Positions 55,246 to 62,356 of a stretch of 62,356 nucleotides of DNA are shown in pieces. The notes under the pieces were generated by a model. The model saw only the letters and a program-made list of their open reading frames with translations, was not told the DNA's origin and searched no databases. This DNA comes from Syntrophus gentianae (GTDB lineage Bacteria; Desulfobacterota; Syntrophia; Syntrophales; Syntrophaceae), in contig NZ_FOBS01000020.1 of the NCBI RefSeq assembly GCF_900109885.1, positions 1 to 62,356 on the forward strand, in the 5' to 3' direction. A program made the position numbers and the translations under genes. Position 1 is the stretch's first letter. Each line of letters begins with the position of its first letter.

Positions 55246-56313
55246 ATGAGCACAATGGTAAAAACTTGTTATTATGAGGTCTTAGGGGTAACCCGGGAGG
55301 CCACCGAGGACGAAATAAAAAAGACTTACCGCAGACTGGCCATGCAGTACCATCCGGACCGCAATCCGGGAGACCAGGAAGCTGAAGAGAAATTCAAGCA
55401 GGCCGCAGAGGCTTATGAGGTGTTGAGCGACAGGAAAAAAAGGGACATCTATGATCGTTATGGACATGATGGTCTCAACAGCAGCGGATTCCAGGGGTTT
55501 TCCGGATTTGACGACATTTTTTCCAGCTTCGGAGATATTTTTGAAGATATCTTCGGATTCAGCAGCTCCCATTCCCGATCCCGAACAGCGGGGCGTGCGG
55601 GTGCCGATCTTCGGTATGATCTGACCTTGACCTTTCTGGAAGCAGCCTTCGGGGCCGAAAAGGACCTTAAAATCCGCAAATCCGTCACCTGCATGGAATG
55701 CCACGGATCAGGCGCTGATCCCGGATCGGAGATTCGAACGTGCAGTTATTGCGGCGGCCGGGGCCAGGTTCTCCAGAGCAGCGGTTTCTTCAGCATTCGC
55801 ACAACCTGTCCTGAATGTCGTGGCTATGGTAAAATCATTGTCACGTATTGCAGTTCCTGCCATGGCAGCGGCAAGACCACCCATGAAAAAACAGTCCATG
55901 TAAAAATACCCGGCGGCGTGGAAACAGGTTCCCGGCTCCGTCTTCGCGGCGAGGGTGAAGATGGTGAATTTGGAGGGCCGAGCGGTGACCTCTATGTTTT
56001 CCTCTCTGTTGAACCTCATGAATTTTTCGACCGAAGGGGCTATGACGTTTACTGCAGAATCCCAATCTCCTTTGTGCAGGCCGCTTTAGGCGCAAAAATC
56101 GAGGTCCCCACACTGACGGGAGCAGAAAAGCTGAAAATTCCGAAAGGAACGCAGAACGCCACCCAGTTTCGCCTGAAAGGAAAAGGCATCCCTCACATCA
56201 AAGGATTTGGAAGTGGAGACCAGATCATCGAAACAACGGTTACCATCCCGACTTCTCTGACCCGGAAGCAGGAAGAACTTCTGCTTGAATTTGCTAAACT
56301 GGACAAAAAATAA
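55246..56313 (+). CDS. dnaJ: Molecular chaperone DnaJ
   Basis: 355 residues. J domain (1-75) with the HPD tripeptide in [13 protein letters not shown]; a Gly/Phe-rich segment ([12 protein letters not shown]); a zinc region with four CxxCxGxG-type repeats ([32 protein letters not shown]); and C-terminal client-binding domains with [18 protein letters not shown]. It stimulates DnaK ATPase and binds unfolded proteins. GGAAG precedes the ATG. dnaK and grpE are not adjacent. Confidence 0.95.
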   Translation: MSTMVKTCYYEVLGVTREATEDEIKKTYRRLAMQYHPDRNPGDQEAEEKFKQAAEAYEVLSDRKKRDIYDRYGHDGLNSSGFQGFSGFDDIFSSFGDIFEDIFGFSSSHSRSRTAGRAGADLRYDLTLTFLEAAFGAEKDLKIRKSVTCMECHGSGADPGSEIRTCSYCGGRGQVLQSSGFFSIRTTCPECRGYGKIIVTYCSSCHGSGKTTHEKTVHVKIPGGVETGSRLRLRGEGEDGEFGGPSGDLYVFLSVEPHEFFDRRGYDVYCRIPISFVQAALGAKIEVPTLTGAEKLKIPKGTQNATQFRLKGKGIPHIKGFGSGDQIIETTVTIPTSLTRKQEELLLEFAKLDKK

Positions 56314-56329
56314 TGGAGGTATAAGGATC

Positions 56330-56752
56330 GTGTTTAAGTCATTCGTAAAGAGAACCTTGTTCGCAATTTTGTCGATATCCTTGTTTTTCCTCAGCTCTGG
56401 ATGTGGTGTGGAAACAGCCCTCGTTGCCGGTGGCGCCGCAGTGGGTGCGGGAACTGGCACCTTTTTCTTTGTCAATGGGGAATTGAAGACGGACTATCCC
56501 TATTCTTTTGATAAGGTCTGGACGGCCTGCGAGAAGACCGTAGCGGATATGCATGGTACGGCCGTTGATCCCAAGAAAGAAATCAGCGAGGGGACGATCT
56601 CCACCAGAATCAACGATGAAACGGTGAAATTTACGGTAAAATACAAAGATAAAAATCTGACGACCGTAGGCGTCCGTGTAGGAATCATGGGGGATCAGAA
56701 CGCTTCGAAAATGATGCACAACAAGATCAGCGATAATATTCCCAAGGGTTGA
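56330..56752 (+). CDS. DUF3568-type lipoprotein
   Basis: 140 residues from GTG 56330 with AAGGA just upstream. Lipoprotein signal with lipobox FFLSSGC; then GVETALVAGGAAVGAGTGTFFF, a small glycine-rich membrane-like segment; then the DUF3568 body (YSFDKVWTACEKTVADM and VRVGIMGDQNASKMMHNKI). The family is common in deltaproteobacteria; function unknown. It follows dnaJ by 16 bp in the same direction, so it may be co-transcribed. Confidence 0.85.
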   Translation: MFKSFVKRTLFAILSISLFFLSSGCGVETALVAGGAAVGAGTGTFFFVNGELKTDYPYSFDKVWTACEKTVADMHGTAVDPKKEISEGTISTRINDETVKFTVKYKDKNLTTVGVRVGIMGDQNASKMMHNKISDNIPKG

Positions 56753-56785
56753 CAGGCCAGTCCGGCTGTCCACTTCTACCCTATG

Positions 56786-56837
56786 AGCAGGGTGAGATTG
56801 CCCTTATTTCACCTCAGAAACAACGCCTCACCCTGCT
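56786..56837. terminator. Possible shared terminator of DUF3568 gene and ntrX
   Basis: AGCAGGGTGAG (56786-56796) pairs with CTCACCCTGCT (56827-56837), 11 bp perfect but with a 30-nt loop and no T-run. It touches the ntrX stop. Confidence 0.5.
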
Positions 56838-58209
56838 AATCACCCTTGCTTTCCAATCCATAGGCCTTGATTTTCTTGTGCAGATTGCTTCGCTCCAACC
56901 CAATGGACTCTGCCGTTTTTGAAATGTTGCCTTCAAATTCACGGAGTTTTTTTGCAAGATAAGACTTTTCAAAATCCATTTTGGCTTCCCGAAACGAACC
57001 GGCAGCAAAATCCAGCCCGAAATCCCGAAATGGCTCCACTTTATGGCCCTCTTTGGGAAGCGGAGGGATATCTCTTGCGGATATGACGTTTGAGGTCGAC
57101 AAAATGGCCAACCGTTCAATAAAATTTTTGAGTTCCCGCACGTTTCCCGGCCATGAATGCTCCATTAAAAGGGCAATGGCATCTTCTCCCAGGACTTTTT
57201 TGGGTTCCCCCTCCTTCAAGGCATAATCGTTTAGAAACCGTTCCACCAGCAACGGGATGTCTTCCTTCCGATTTCTCAGCGGCGGGACACTCAAGGGGAT
57301 GACATTAAGCCGATAGAAAAGATCCTGTCGGAATCGTCCTTCTTCCATTTCTTTTTCAAGATCTTTATTCGTGGCGGCCAGCACCCGGACATCGACCTGG
57401 ATGACTTTGTTTCCGCCGACCCTTTCAAACTTCTTCTCCTGCAGGATTCTCAATATCTTGGCCTGGGCCTTCAGGCTCATGTCGGCCACTTCATCGAGAA
57501 AGATGGTTCCTTCATGGGCCAGATCGAATTTCCCTCTTTTTTTCTCCGTGGCCCCGGTAAAAGCACCCTTTTCATGACCAAAAAGCTCACTCTCAATAAG
57601 TTCCTCGGGAATTGCGGCACAATTCACTTCAACCAGGGGTTTGTCAGCCCGTTTGCTCTGGCGGTGAATCGCCCGGGCGACCAGCTCCTTGCCCGTTCCG
57701 TTTTCCCCCATGATGAGTATCCAGGCATTCGTGGGAGCCACGATGGAGATCATTTCCTTCAGCTCCATAATCGGGAGGCTGCCACCGGTCAGCTCATACT
57801 CCCGGCTGACCTTCTGTTTCAGTAAAATATTCTCCTCTTCCAGCCGGGACATATCCAGGGCATGTTTGAGCGTGAGGATGACCTTCTCCAGGGAAAGAGG
57901 TTTCTCGATAAAGTCGAACGCCCCCAGTTTGGTCGCTTTCACCGCGGTTTCAATGGTTCCATGGCCGGACATCATGACCACCGGCAGTTTAGGATGCTGA
58001 CTTTTGGCTGTTTTCAGGACTTCCATCCCATCGATTCCGGGAAGCCAGATATCCAGAAGAACAAGCCCGGGAGGTTCCTCATCGAGGATTTTTATGGCCT
58101 CTTCCCCGCTGTTCGCCGTTGAAACCTCATAACCTTCATCAACAAGAATATCCCCCAGGGATCGGCAGATACTCTCTTCATCATCGACAATAAGAATATT
58201 TTTTAGCAT
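56836..58209 (-). CDS. ntrX: NtrX-type sigma-54 response regulator
   Basis: 457 residues. Receiver domain with phospho-accepting Asp in LVLLDIWLPG; AAA+ domain with Walker A GENGTGKE, intact sigma-54 loop EKGAFTGATEKK, Walker B IFLDEVADMS; C-terminal Fis-type helix-turn-helix with ISKTAESIGLERSNLHKKI. It sits 94 bp downstream of the ntrY-like kinase and is its likely partner. NtrYX systems respond to nitrogen, redox or envelope cues; the signal here is unknown. Confidence 0.92.
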   Translation of the reverse strand: MLKNILIVDDEESICRSLGDILVDEGYEVSTANSGEEAIKILDEEPPGLVLLDIWLPGIDGMEVLKTAKSQHPKLPVVMMSGHGTIETAVKATKLGAFDFIEKPLSLEKVILTLKHALDMSRLEEENILLKQKVSREYELTGGSLPIMELKEMISIVAPTNAWILIMGENGTGKELVARAIHRQSKRADKPLVEVNCAAIPEELIESELFGHEKGAFTGATEKKRGKFDLAHEGTIFLDEVADMSLKAQAKILRILQEKKFERVGGNKVIQVDVRVLAATNKDLEKEMEEGRFRQDLFYRLNVIPLSVPPLRNRKEDIPLLVERFLNDYALKEGEPKKVLGEDAIALLMEHSWPGNVRELKNFIERLAILSTSNVISARDIPPLPKEGHKVEPFRDFGLDFAAGSFREAKMDFEKSYLAKKLREFEGNISKTAESIGLERSNLHKKIKAYGLESKGD

Positions 58210-58303
58210 ACGGACTTTTATCTATCTTTTTGAATAATTTTTAAAATAATTTCGAATGGTTCATTTCATAATTGCGACAACGGTCACAATACCTTTTTCC
58301 GGA

Positions 58304-60529
58304 CTACATCACGGTTTCCGCCGCCACGGGAAGATCAAAGGTGACAACCGTGCCGCGGGGTTCGTTGTTGGAGATGGTTATATGCCCGTGATGATCGGAG
58401 ATAATGGAGCTGACAATGGCAAGTCCCAACCCCGTTCCGGTTTTCTTCGTGGAAAAGTAAGGTTCAAAAACCTTCATTTTATACCCGGAAGGAACCCCGC
58501 AACCATTATCGGCAACCTCTGTGACCGCCAGATTTCTCCCCCTGTCATAGATCGTGCGGATTTTTATCGCTCCATCACTTTTATTCACCGCGGCAACGGC
58601 ATTATCCAGAAGGTTGGTCATGACCCTCTTGATCTGCTCCGAATCCAGGATCACCTTCGGCATCTCTTCGCTCAGTTCAAACTCAAAGAGGATATCCTTG
58701 TGAGCATCCTGGTAAAGAGTCACGGCATCGGTAAGCGTTTCATTCAAATTGCCTGGAGCGGGATGCGTAACAGGCATCCGGGCGTAACGGGAAAATTCAT
58801 TCACCAGATTCTTCAAAATCTCAACCTGGTCAATAATGGTTCGGGTGCACTCATAAAAGATGCCTCCCTGATCCCCTAACTGCTCCCCATATTTACGTTG
58901 AAGCCTCTGGGCAGACAACTGAATCGGCGTTAAGGGGTTTTTGATCTCATGAGCCATTCGCCGGGCAACTTCCCGCCACGCCGCCGCCCGCTCTGCCTGC
59001 TGAAGCTGGGTCAGATCTTCAAAGACGATCACCATCCCCATCTCATGGCCCTCGTCATCCCTCACAAGGGTCAGGGTCATGAGAATGGTCAAGGCCCTGT
59101 CCTTGAGCATCAGTTCCAACTGTCTCTCGATCTGCCCCTTTGGACTTTTCTCCAGATCTTTCAGAAGGACCTCGGCCAGAGCCAGATGCTCGCCAAGCAG
59201 GATGTCTTCATATCGTCTGTTGATCACCCTCTCCAGCTTGATATCGAGCATTCTTCCCGCGGCTCCGTTAATGGTCGTAATAAATCCTTTTTCGTCAACG
59301 GAGATCACGCCAGCCGAAACGTTATGAAGAACCGTTTCCATATATTTCCGGCGCTGTTCCAGATTCATATTGGCCTGTTCGAGATTTTCCTTGCTCTCCT
59401 TCAAATCCCTTGTCATCGAATTAAAGGAATCCACAAGAACGCCGATCTCGTCACCGGCGACAATATCAATCTGACGACTCCAGTCTCCTTTGGCAATGCG
59501 CTTTGTCGCGTCGGCAAGGTCAAGAATCGGCACCGTGATTCCCTTGGCCATGAACAAACCGAACCAGGTTGCCGAGAAGATAATGAGCAGCGTGATAATG
59601 GCCAAAGTAATCATGTAGCTGATCTTGATGGGATTCTGCATCAGGTGAAGTTGGCCGTACTGTTCTGAAGCCTTGGATACGATGGATATTTTATCAACAA
59701 TTTCGCGGGGGATGAAATAGCTGACCACAACGGCGCCAATGACTTCGGAAGGATGGGCGTTGGAATAAATGGGGACCAATCCACTGATGAATTCCCCGTT
59801 CTCCGAGGGCTGAATGATGGACACCTCATTTCCGGTAAAAACCTCTTCCATAACCTGAGGGGTTGGAGACAAGGGTTTGATGTCACCTTGCTCCGGACCA
59901 ACAAACACCATGCCTTTTTTGCGATCATCCAGGTATATTTCCACAACCGAGGCCTTGATCTGCTTCTGCCGCTGCTGCACCAGCGTTTTCAGATAGTCTA
60001 CCCTTTCTCCTTCATTGAGTTGATTTTCCATGATATCGGCGCTCAACTGGCCGGCATGATACTTGGCATTTTCTTCATACTGCCGGTAATAGATCTGGGC
60101 AACTTCCAGAGTTTTGTTCAGGGCGTCGCCCACTCTCACATTGAACCAGTTGTCAATACTGAAGGACAAAAAGTTACCCGCCACCAGGAAAAGAAGGATG
60201 GTGGGAATGAGAGAAAGGCAGACAAAAGCCGCCACCAGCTTCGTCCTCATTTTTGACCCGACAACCCCCTGCCGTCTTTCAAAAACGAGTTTCACAACAT
60301 TCCGGATAATGAGAAAGATCAGCAGGATAATCAAAATGATATTGATGTTGATCAGACCGAAAATCAGGATATTGTTCGACTCGGGAAGCAGGTACTCTTC
60401 GTGAAACAGGGAATGTTCAATAAAAGAGAAGCCGATGATGAACAGCACCGTTACAGCAATCAGGATGAGATCGCGACGCCTCCTGTTTCTTTCCTCGGGT
60501 CCGAGCGGTATGCGGTTATTCTTTTTCAT
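58304..60529 (-). CDS. ntrY: NtrY-type membrane sensor histidine kinase
   Basis: 741 residues. N-terminal membrane helices (DLILIAVTVLFIIGFSFI, LININIILIILLIFLII, KLVAAFVCLSLIPTILLFL), a ~150-residue periplasmic sensor segment, a fourth helix, a HAMP domain (ITVPILDLADATKRIAKGDW), a PAS domain (about 390-490), HisKA with VARRMAHEIKNPLTPIQLSA, and HATPase with NNLLDNAVAAVN-like and FSTKKTGTGLGLAIVSSII motifs. It should phosphorylate the NtrX-type regulator downstream. Its ATG overlaps the DUF4390 stop by 4 bp. Confidence 0.92.
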   Translation of the reverse strand: MKKNNRIPLGPEERNRRRRDLILIAVTVLFIIGFSFIEHSLFHEEYLLPESNNILIFGLININIILIILLIFLIIRNVVKLVFERRQGVVGSKMRTKLVAAFVCLSLIPTILLFLVAGNFLSFSIDNWFNVRVGDALNKTLEVAQIYYRQYEENAKYHAGQLSADIMENQLNEGERVDYLKTLVQQRQKQIKASVVEIYLDDRKKGMVFVGPEQGDIKPLSPTPQVMEEVFTGNEVSIIQPSENGEFISGLVPIYSNAHPSEVIGAVVVSYFIPREIVDKISIVSKASEQYGQLHLMQNPIKISYMITLAIITLLIIFSATWFGLFMAKGITVPILDLADATKRIAKGDWSRQIDIVAGDEIGVLVDSFNSMTRDLKESKENLEQANMNLEQRRKYMETVLHNVSAGVISVDEKGFITTINGAAGRMLDIKLERVINRRYEDILLGEHLALAEVLLKDLEKSPKGQIERQLELMLKDRALTILMTLTLVRDDEGHEMGMVIVFEDLTQLQQAERAAAWREVARRMAHEIKNPLTPIQLSAQRLQRKYGEQLGDQGGIFYECTRTIIDQVEILKNLVNEFSRYARMPVTHPAPGNLNETLTDAVTLYQDAHKDILFEFELSEEMPKVILDSEQIKRVMTNLLDNAVAAVNKSDGAIKIRTIYDRGRNLAVTEVADNGCGVPSGYKMKVFEPYFSTKKTGTGLGLAIVSSIISDHHGHITISNNEPRGTVVTFDLPVAAETVM

Positions 60530-61107
60530 TTTTGCAGGCGAAAAGGCTGGACATGCCAGTCTGTCTCAAAATCCCGAAAAGATAAAAATATCCTGAGAAA
60601 TTCCGCATAAAAGGGTAAGCGGTAATTCTCCCATTCGAGTTTGATGCGCGCGTAGTAATTCTGATCTTTGTTCAGATTCCTGATGTTTATGATGGGGACG
60701 CCATTGATCTCAGCCACCGCGAGTCTGGCCGTCTCAAATTCCTGAAAGCTCTCTGTCGTTCTCGGAAACGTTGAAGTCACAAAGAAGGTTTTCTTTACCT
60801 GATTGTACTTGATGTTCTTTATCACCTCAAGCTGCACCAGTCTTTCATCAACCCAGAACTCTTTATCCCGATAGAACTCTATTTTAAAAGAAAACGTCGT
60901 GGAAACACCGGCAAGGATTGCCTTTTCAATATCCGGTGAAAAACGGGACACTCTGGCATAGGCCAGCACATTCATCTTGTCGTTCGTAACCAGCACATCC
61001 TGTATCTTCATCCCTTCGGAATTATTACTCGCAACCAGGTGATAAAGGAAAGGGGCGAGAAATAAAACAAGGACGGCCATCAATAGGATTGGAATTTTAC
61101 TTTTCAT
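60526..61107 (-). CDS. DUF4390 protein
   Basis: 193 residues with an N-terminal membrane anchor (IPILLMAVLVLFLAPFLYHLV). The body (MKIQDVLVTNDKMNVLAYARV, FSPDIEKAILAGVSTTFSF, then VDERLVQLEVIKNIKYNQVK) matches DUF4390. In betaproteobacteria and others this family lies directly upstream of NtrY-type kinases, as here, with a 4-bp overlap. It may be a sensor accessory of NtrYX. The periplasmic site follows from the anchor. Confidence 0.88.
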   Translation of the reverse strand: MKSKIPILLMAVLVLFLAPFLYHLVASNNSEGMKIQDVLVTNDKMNVLAYARVSRFSPDIEKAILAGVSTTFSFKIEFYRDKEFWVDERLVQLEVIKNIKYNQVKKTFFVTSTFPRTTESFQEFETARLAVAEINGVPIINIRNLNKDQNYYARIKLEWENYRLPFYAEFLRIFLSFRDFETDWHVQPFRLQK

Positions 61108-61240
61108 GATTTTCTACTTCATTTTCTTCTTCGAATCTTGAACTTCGTCCGGAATAAAAAGCTTTCCTTAGTAAGGTACGGTCAAAAGGAATTTTCCATG
61201 TTCGTTTCTAACAGGATTGACACTCCCGTGCAACTTCCTT

Positions 61241-61534
61241 TTAAGGGACGGGATGTTTCAGATTCTTCATAATTCTAATGAGGAATTGCCCATTTTCGGC
61301 ATCTTCTCTCTCAAAGGATATTTGTTCCGCTTCATAAAGATTATATTCTTTAACCATAAGCTGCTTGCGGATTTCCAGCGAATTTAAAACGGACTCTCTG
61401 GCATTCCTTGTGGCAAAGGTCAAAATCATTTCACAAGCCGGCTCCAGATCGATTGCCTTCCAGAAAATTATTTCCGTATCCATATTCCTTTCCATTTCTT
61501 TCAAAGCGTTGAAATATTCCTCGCCATGCAGCAA
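61241..61534 (-). CDS. Small hypothetical protein
   Basis: 97 residues, soluble, rich in Glu, Arg and Leu, with a helical middle NARESVLNSLEIRKQLMVKEY. I do not recognise the family. It is divergent from dinB across a ~218-bp region that holds an SOS-box-like palindrome; its regulation may therefore be shared. MDTEIIF at a later Met could be the true start. Confidence 0.5.
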   Translation of the reverse strand: MLHGEEYFNALKEMERNMDTEIIFWKAIDLEPACEMILTFATRNARESVLNSLEIRKQLMVKEYNLYEAEQISFEREDAENGQFLIRIMKNLKHPVP

Positions 61535-61630
61535 CGCAAGCTTACCGTAAAAATAAAAAAATGTAAGAAATTAATTTCTCGAAATCCGCAGAAGATCACC
61601 CGCAGAAGAGTCCGGAAAATTTTCCTTGAA

Positions 61631-61650
61631 AATAGAACAAATGTTCTATT
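61631..61650. promoter_or_regulatory. LexA (SOS) box of GAAC-N4-GTTC type
   Basis: AATAGAACAAATGTTCTATT is a 20-bp palindrome with 8-bp perfect arms around AAAT. It contains GAACAAATGTTC, the LexA core of Gram-positives and some other lineages. It sits 103 bp before the dinB start, as expected for SOS control. Deltaproteobacterial LexA boxes vary, so this is inferred. Confidence 0.65.
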
Positions 61651-61752
61651 TAATAAACTTGCGGACCGGAGCAAAGGCTCCGCACTAAACATCTGCCGGA
61701 TTCCTGCCGGGACATCGGTCCCTGGGGAGGGTTTCCGGGACGGCAGGGAAAT

Positions 61753-62022
61753 ATGATGAACGAGATGATCTTCAGCCTCTCTTCCTGGCCCAGGGCCATT
61801 GTCCATATCGACGGGGACGCCTTCTTCACCTCCTGTGAAGAGGTGATCCATCCGGAGCTGAAAGGCAAACCCCTCATTACCGGCGGAGAGCGGGGCATTG
61901 TAGCCTGTGCCAGTTATTCCGCCAAAAAGCAGGGGGTTACCCGGGGCGTCCCTCTCCATCAGGCAAAGGTCCTCTGTCCCGATCTCATCATCCTGCCCTC
62001 CGATTATGAAACCTACAGGTAA
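61753..62022 (+). pseudogene. dinB: Y-family DNA polymerase (DinB-type), interrupted by IS66 after 89 residues
   Basis: The visible start is PRAIVHIDGDAFFTSCEE (metal-binding Asp and steric-gate Phe), then GKPLITGGERGIVACASYSAKKQGVTRGVP and KVLCPDLIILPSDYETYR, the palm/finger start of a translesion polymerase. The reading frame ends at TAA 62020-62022, within the first bases of an IS66 element (GTAA at 62019), so the gene is cut after about 89 residues. It normally copies damaged DNA in the SOS response; it has a clear SOS box. The remainder would lie beyond the element, outside the window. Confidence 0.88.
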
Positions 62023-62356
62023 CTATTCAGTACTTTGTTCTTTGACACTCATAAAATCAGGCCACTTGCCCTGAAACAGTAGCCGCAAAGCTTCAGACGC
62101 AGTAACGCCTTGTTTCCTGCAAGTCGACAGATAGCTTCGGATTCGGCAGAATATTTTCGCGCCCTCCATTGATCGAAAGCAGCCTGATATCTTTTGTTGA
62201 ACCTTGGTCATTCGCAGGTCATTTTCGGCCTGGTTGTTCGAGAATGGCACATTGTAATCAACCACGAATCGCAATGTCTCGTTCTCGTAATCTCGCAGGC
62301 GTTCCAGAAGATTTCTTGCTTTTGACCTTGCTGTTTTGCCTTTTTTCTTTTTCTCT
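62019..62356 (-). mobile_element. Left end of an IS66-family insertion sequence
   Basis: The element starts at GTAA (62019), the usual IS66 terminus, directly after the dinB codons. It contains the C-terminal part of the transposase gene on the minus strand. An 8-bp target duplication would be ACCTACAG (62011-62018); its partner lies outside the window. Confidence 0.82.
62023..62356 (-). CDS. IS66-family transposase, C-terminal part, running off the window
   Basis: The frame enters from the right edge and ends at TAG 62023-62025. Visible residues include RSKARNLLERLRDYENE, DYNVPFSNNQAENDLRM, KVQQKISGCFRS and FCRIRSYLSTCRKQGV, the hallmark C-terminal region of IS66 TnpC transposases, including the catalytic Glu (NNQAENDLR). 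The catalytic Asp residues lie outside the window. It interrupts dinB. Confidence 0.9.
   Translation of the reverse strand, partial: EKKKKGKTARSKARNLLERLRDYENETLRFVVDYNVPFSNNQAENDLRMTKVQQKISGCFRSMEGAKIFCRIRSYLSTCRKQGVTASEALRLLFQGKWPDFMSVKEQSTE

Overview
The window reads as chromosome from a strictly anaerobic deltaproteobacterium close to Syntrophus and its relatives (Desulfobacterota). This is inference, not a measured assignment. It rests on a biotin-dependent glutaconyl-CoA decarboxylase alpha subunit next to an acyl-CoA dehydrogenase with non-decarboxylating glutaryl-CoA dehydrogenase features, a siroheme-decarboxylase-type AsnC protein beside hemL, an isolated atpZ-atpI-atpB cluster, many sigma-54 and PAS signalling proteins, and PEP-CTERM proteins. 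Both edges are mobile DNA: the tail of a transposon ATPase at the left, and an IS66 element that interrupts a Y-family DNA polymerase gene at the right.

Layout. 1-8.9 kb: transposon remnant, LysE-type exporter, secreted nuclease-fold protein, small conserved proteins (zinc ribbon, YwbE), a flavocytochrome-c-type flavoprotein, a QueG-like iron-sulfur protein, a DUF169 protein and a diguanylate cyclase. 9.2-13.6 kb: a four-PAS hybrid histidine kinase, a PEP-CTERM protein with a long leader, and HU. 13.9-19.1 kb: type IV pilus minor-pilin operon (fimT, pilV, pilW, pilX, minus strand), a Crp/Fnr regulator and prepilin peptidase. 19.4-27.9 kb: ribD, then a minus-strand envelope-glycan group (GT-C transferase, NodU-type carbamoyltransferase, radical SAM protein, dolichol-phosphate-mannose-synthase-like GT2) with an FAD oxidoreductase upstream. 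28.1-32.9 kb: one plus-strand operon headed by a NusG paralogue and carrying an ArfB-like factor, a siroheme decarboxylase homologue, hemL, gmd and fcl. 33-34.4 kb: atpZ-atpI-atpB ending at a strong terminator. 34.4-40.5 kb: engB with a sigma-54 regulator, two periplasmic thiol proteins, MltA, an SDR and tRNA-Val. 40.5-45.3 kb: a nitrilase-family amidase and the biotin carrier / acyl-CoA dehydrogenase / gcdA group. 45.3-52.1 kb: mobA, a DinG-type helicase, tRNA-Thr, an AT-rich patch with a second PEP-CTERM gene and a broken tyrosine recombinase, and a Tim44-domain protein. 52.1-62.4 kb: small hypotheticals, an MBL hydrolase, purC, dnaJ, a DUF3568 lipoprotein, DUF4390-ntrY-ntrX, and dinB with an SOS box, cut by IS66.

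How the parts fit. The GDP-fucose genes, the NusG paralogue, the GT2/GT-C pair, the carbamoyltransferase and the PEP-CTERM proteins all point to surface-polysaccharide construction. The gcd group fits crotonyl-CoA/glutaryl-CoA metabolism in syntrophic aromatic or fatty-acid degradation.

The most interesting signal is a 57-bp block upstream of both PEP-CTERM genes, 37 kb apart. The two copies align without gaps and agree at 44 of 57 positions, with the same internal spacing, although the encoded proteins are unrelated apart from their sorting tails. It looks like a dedicated PEP-CTERM regulon element.
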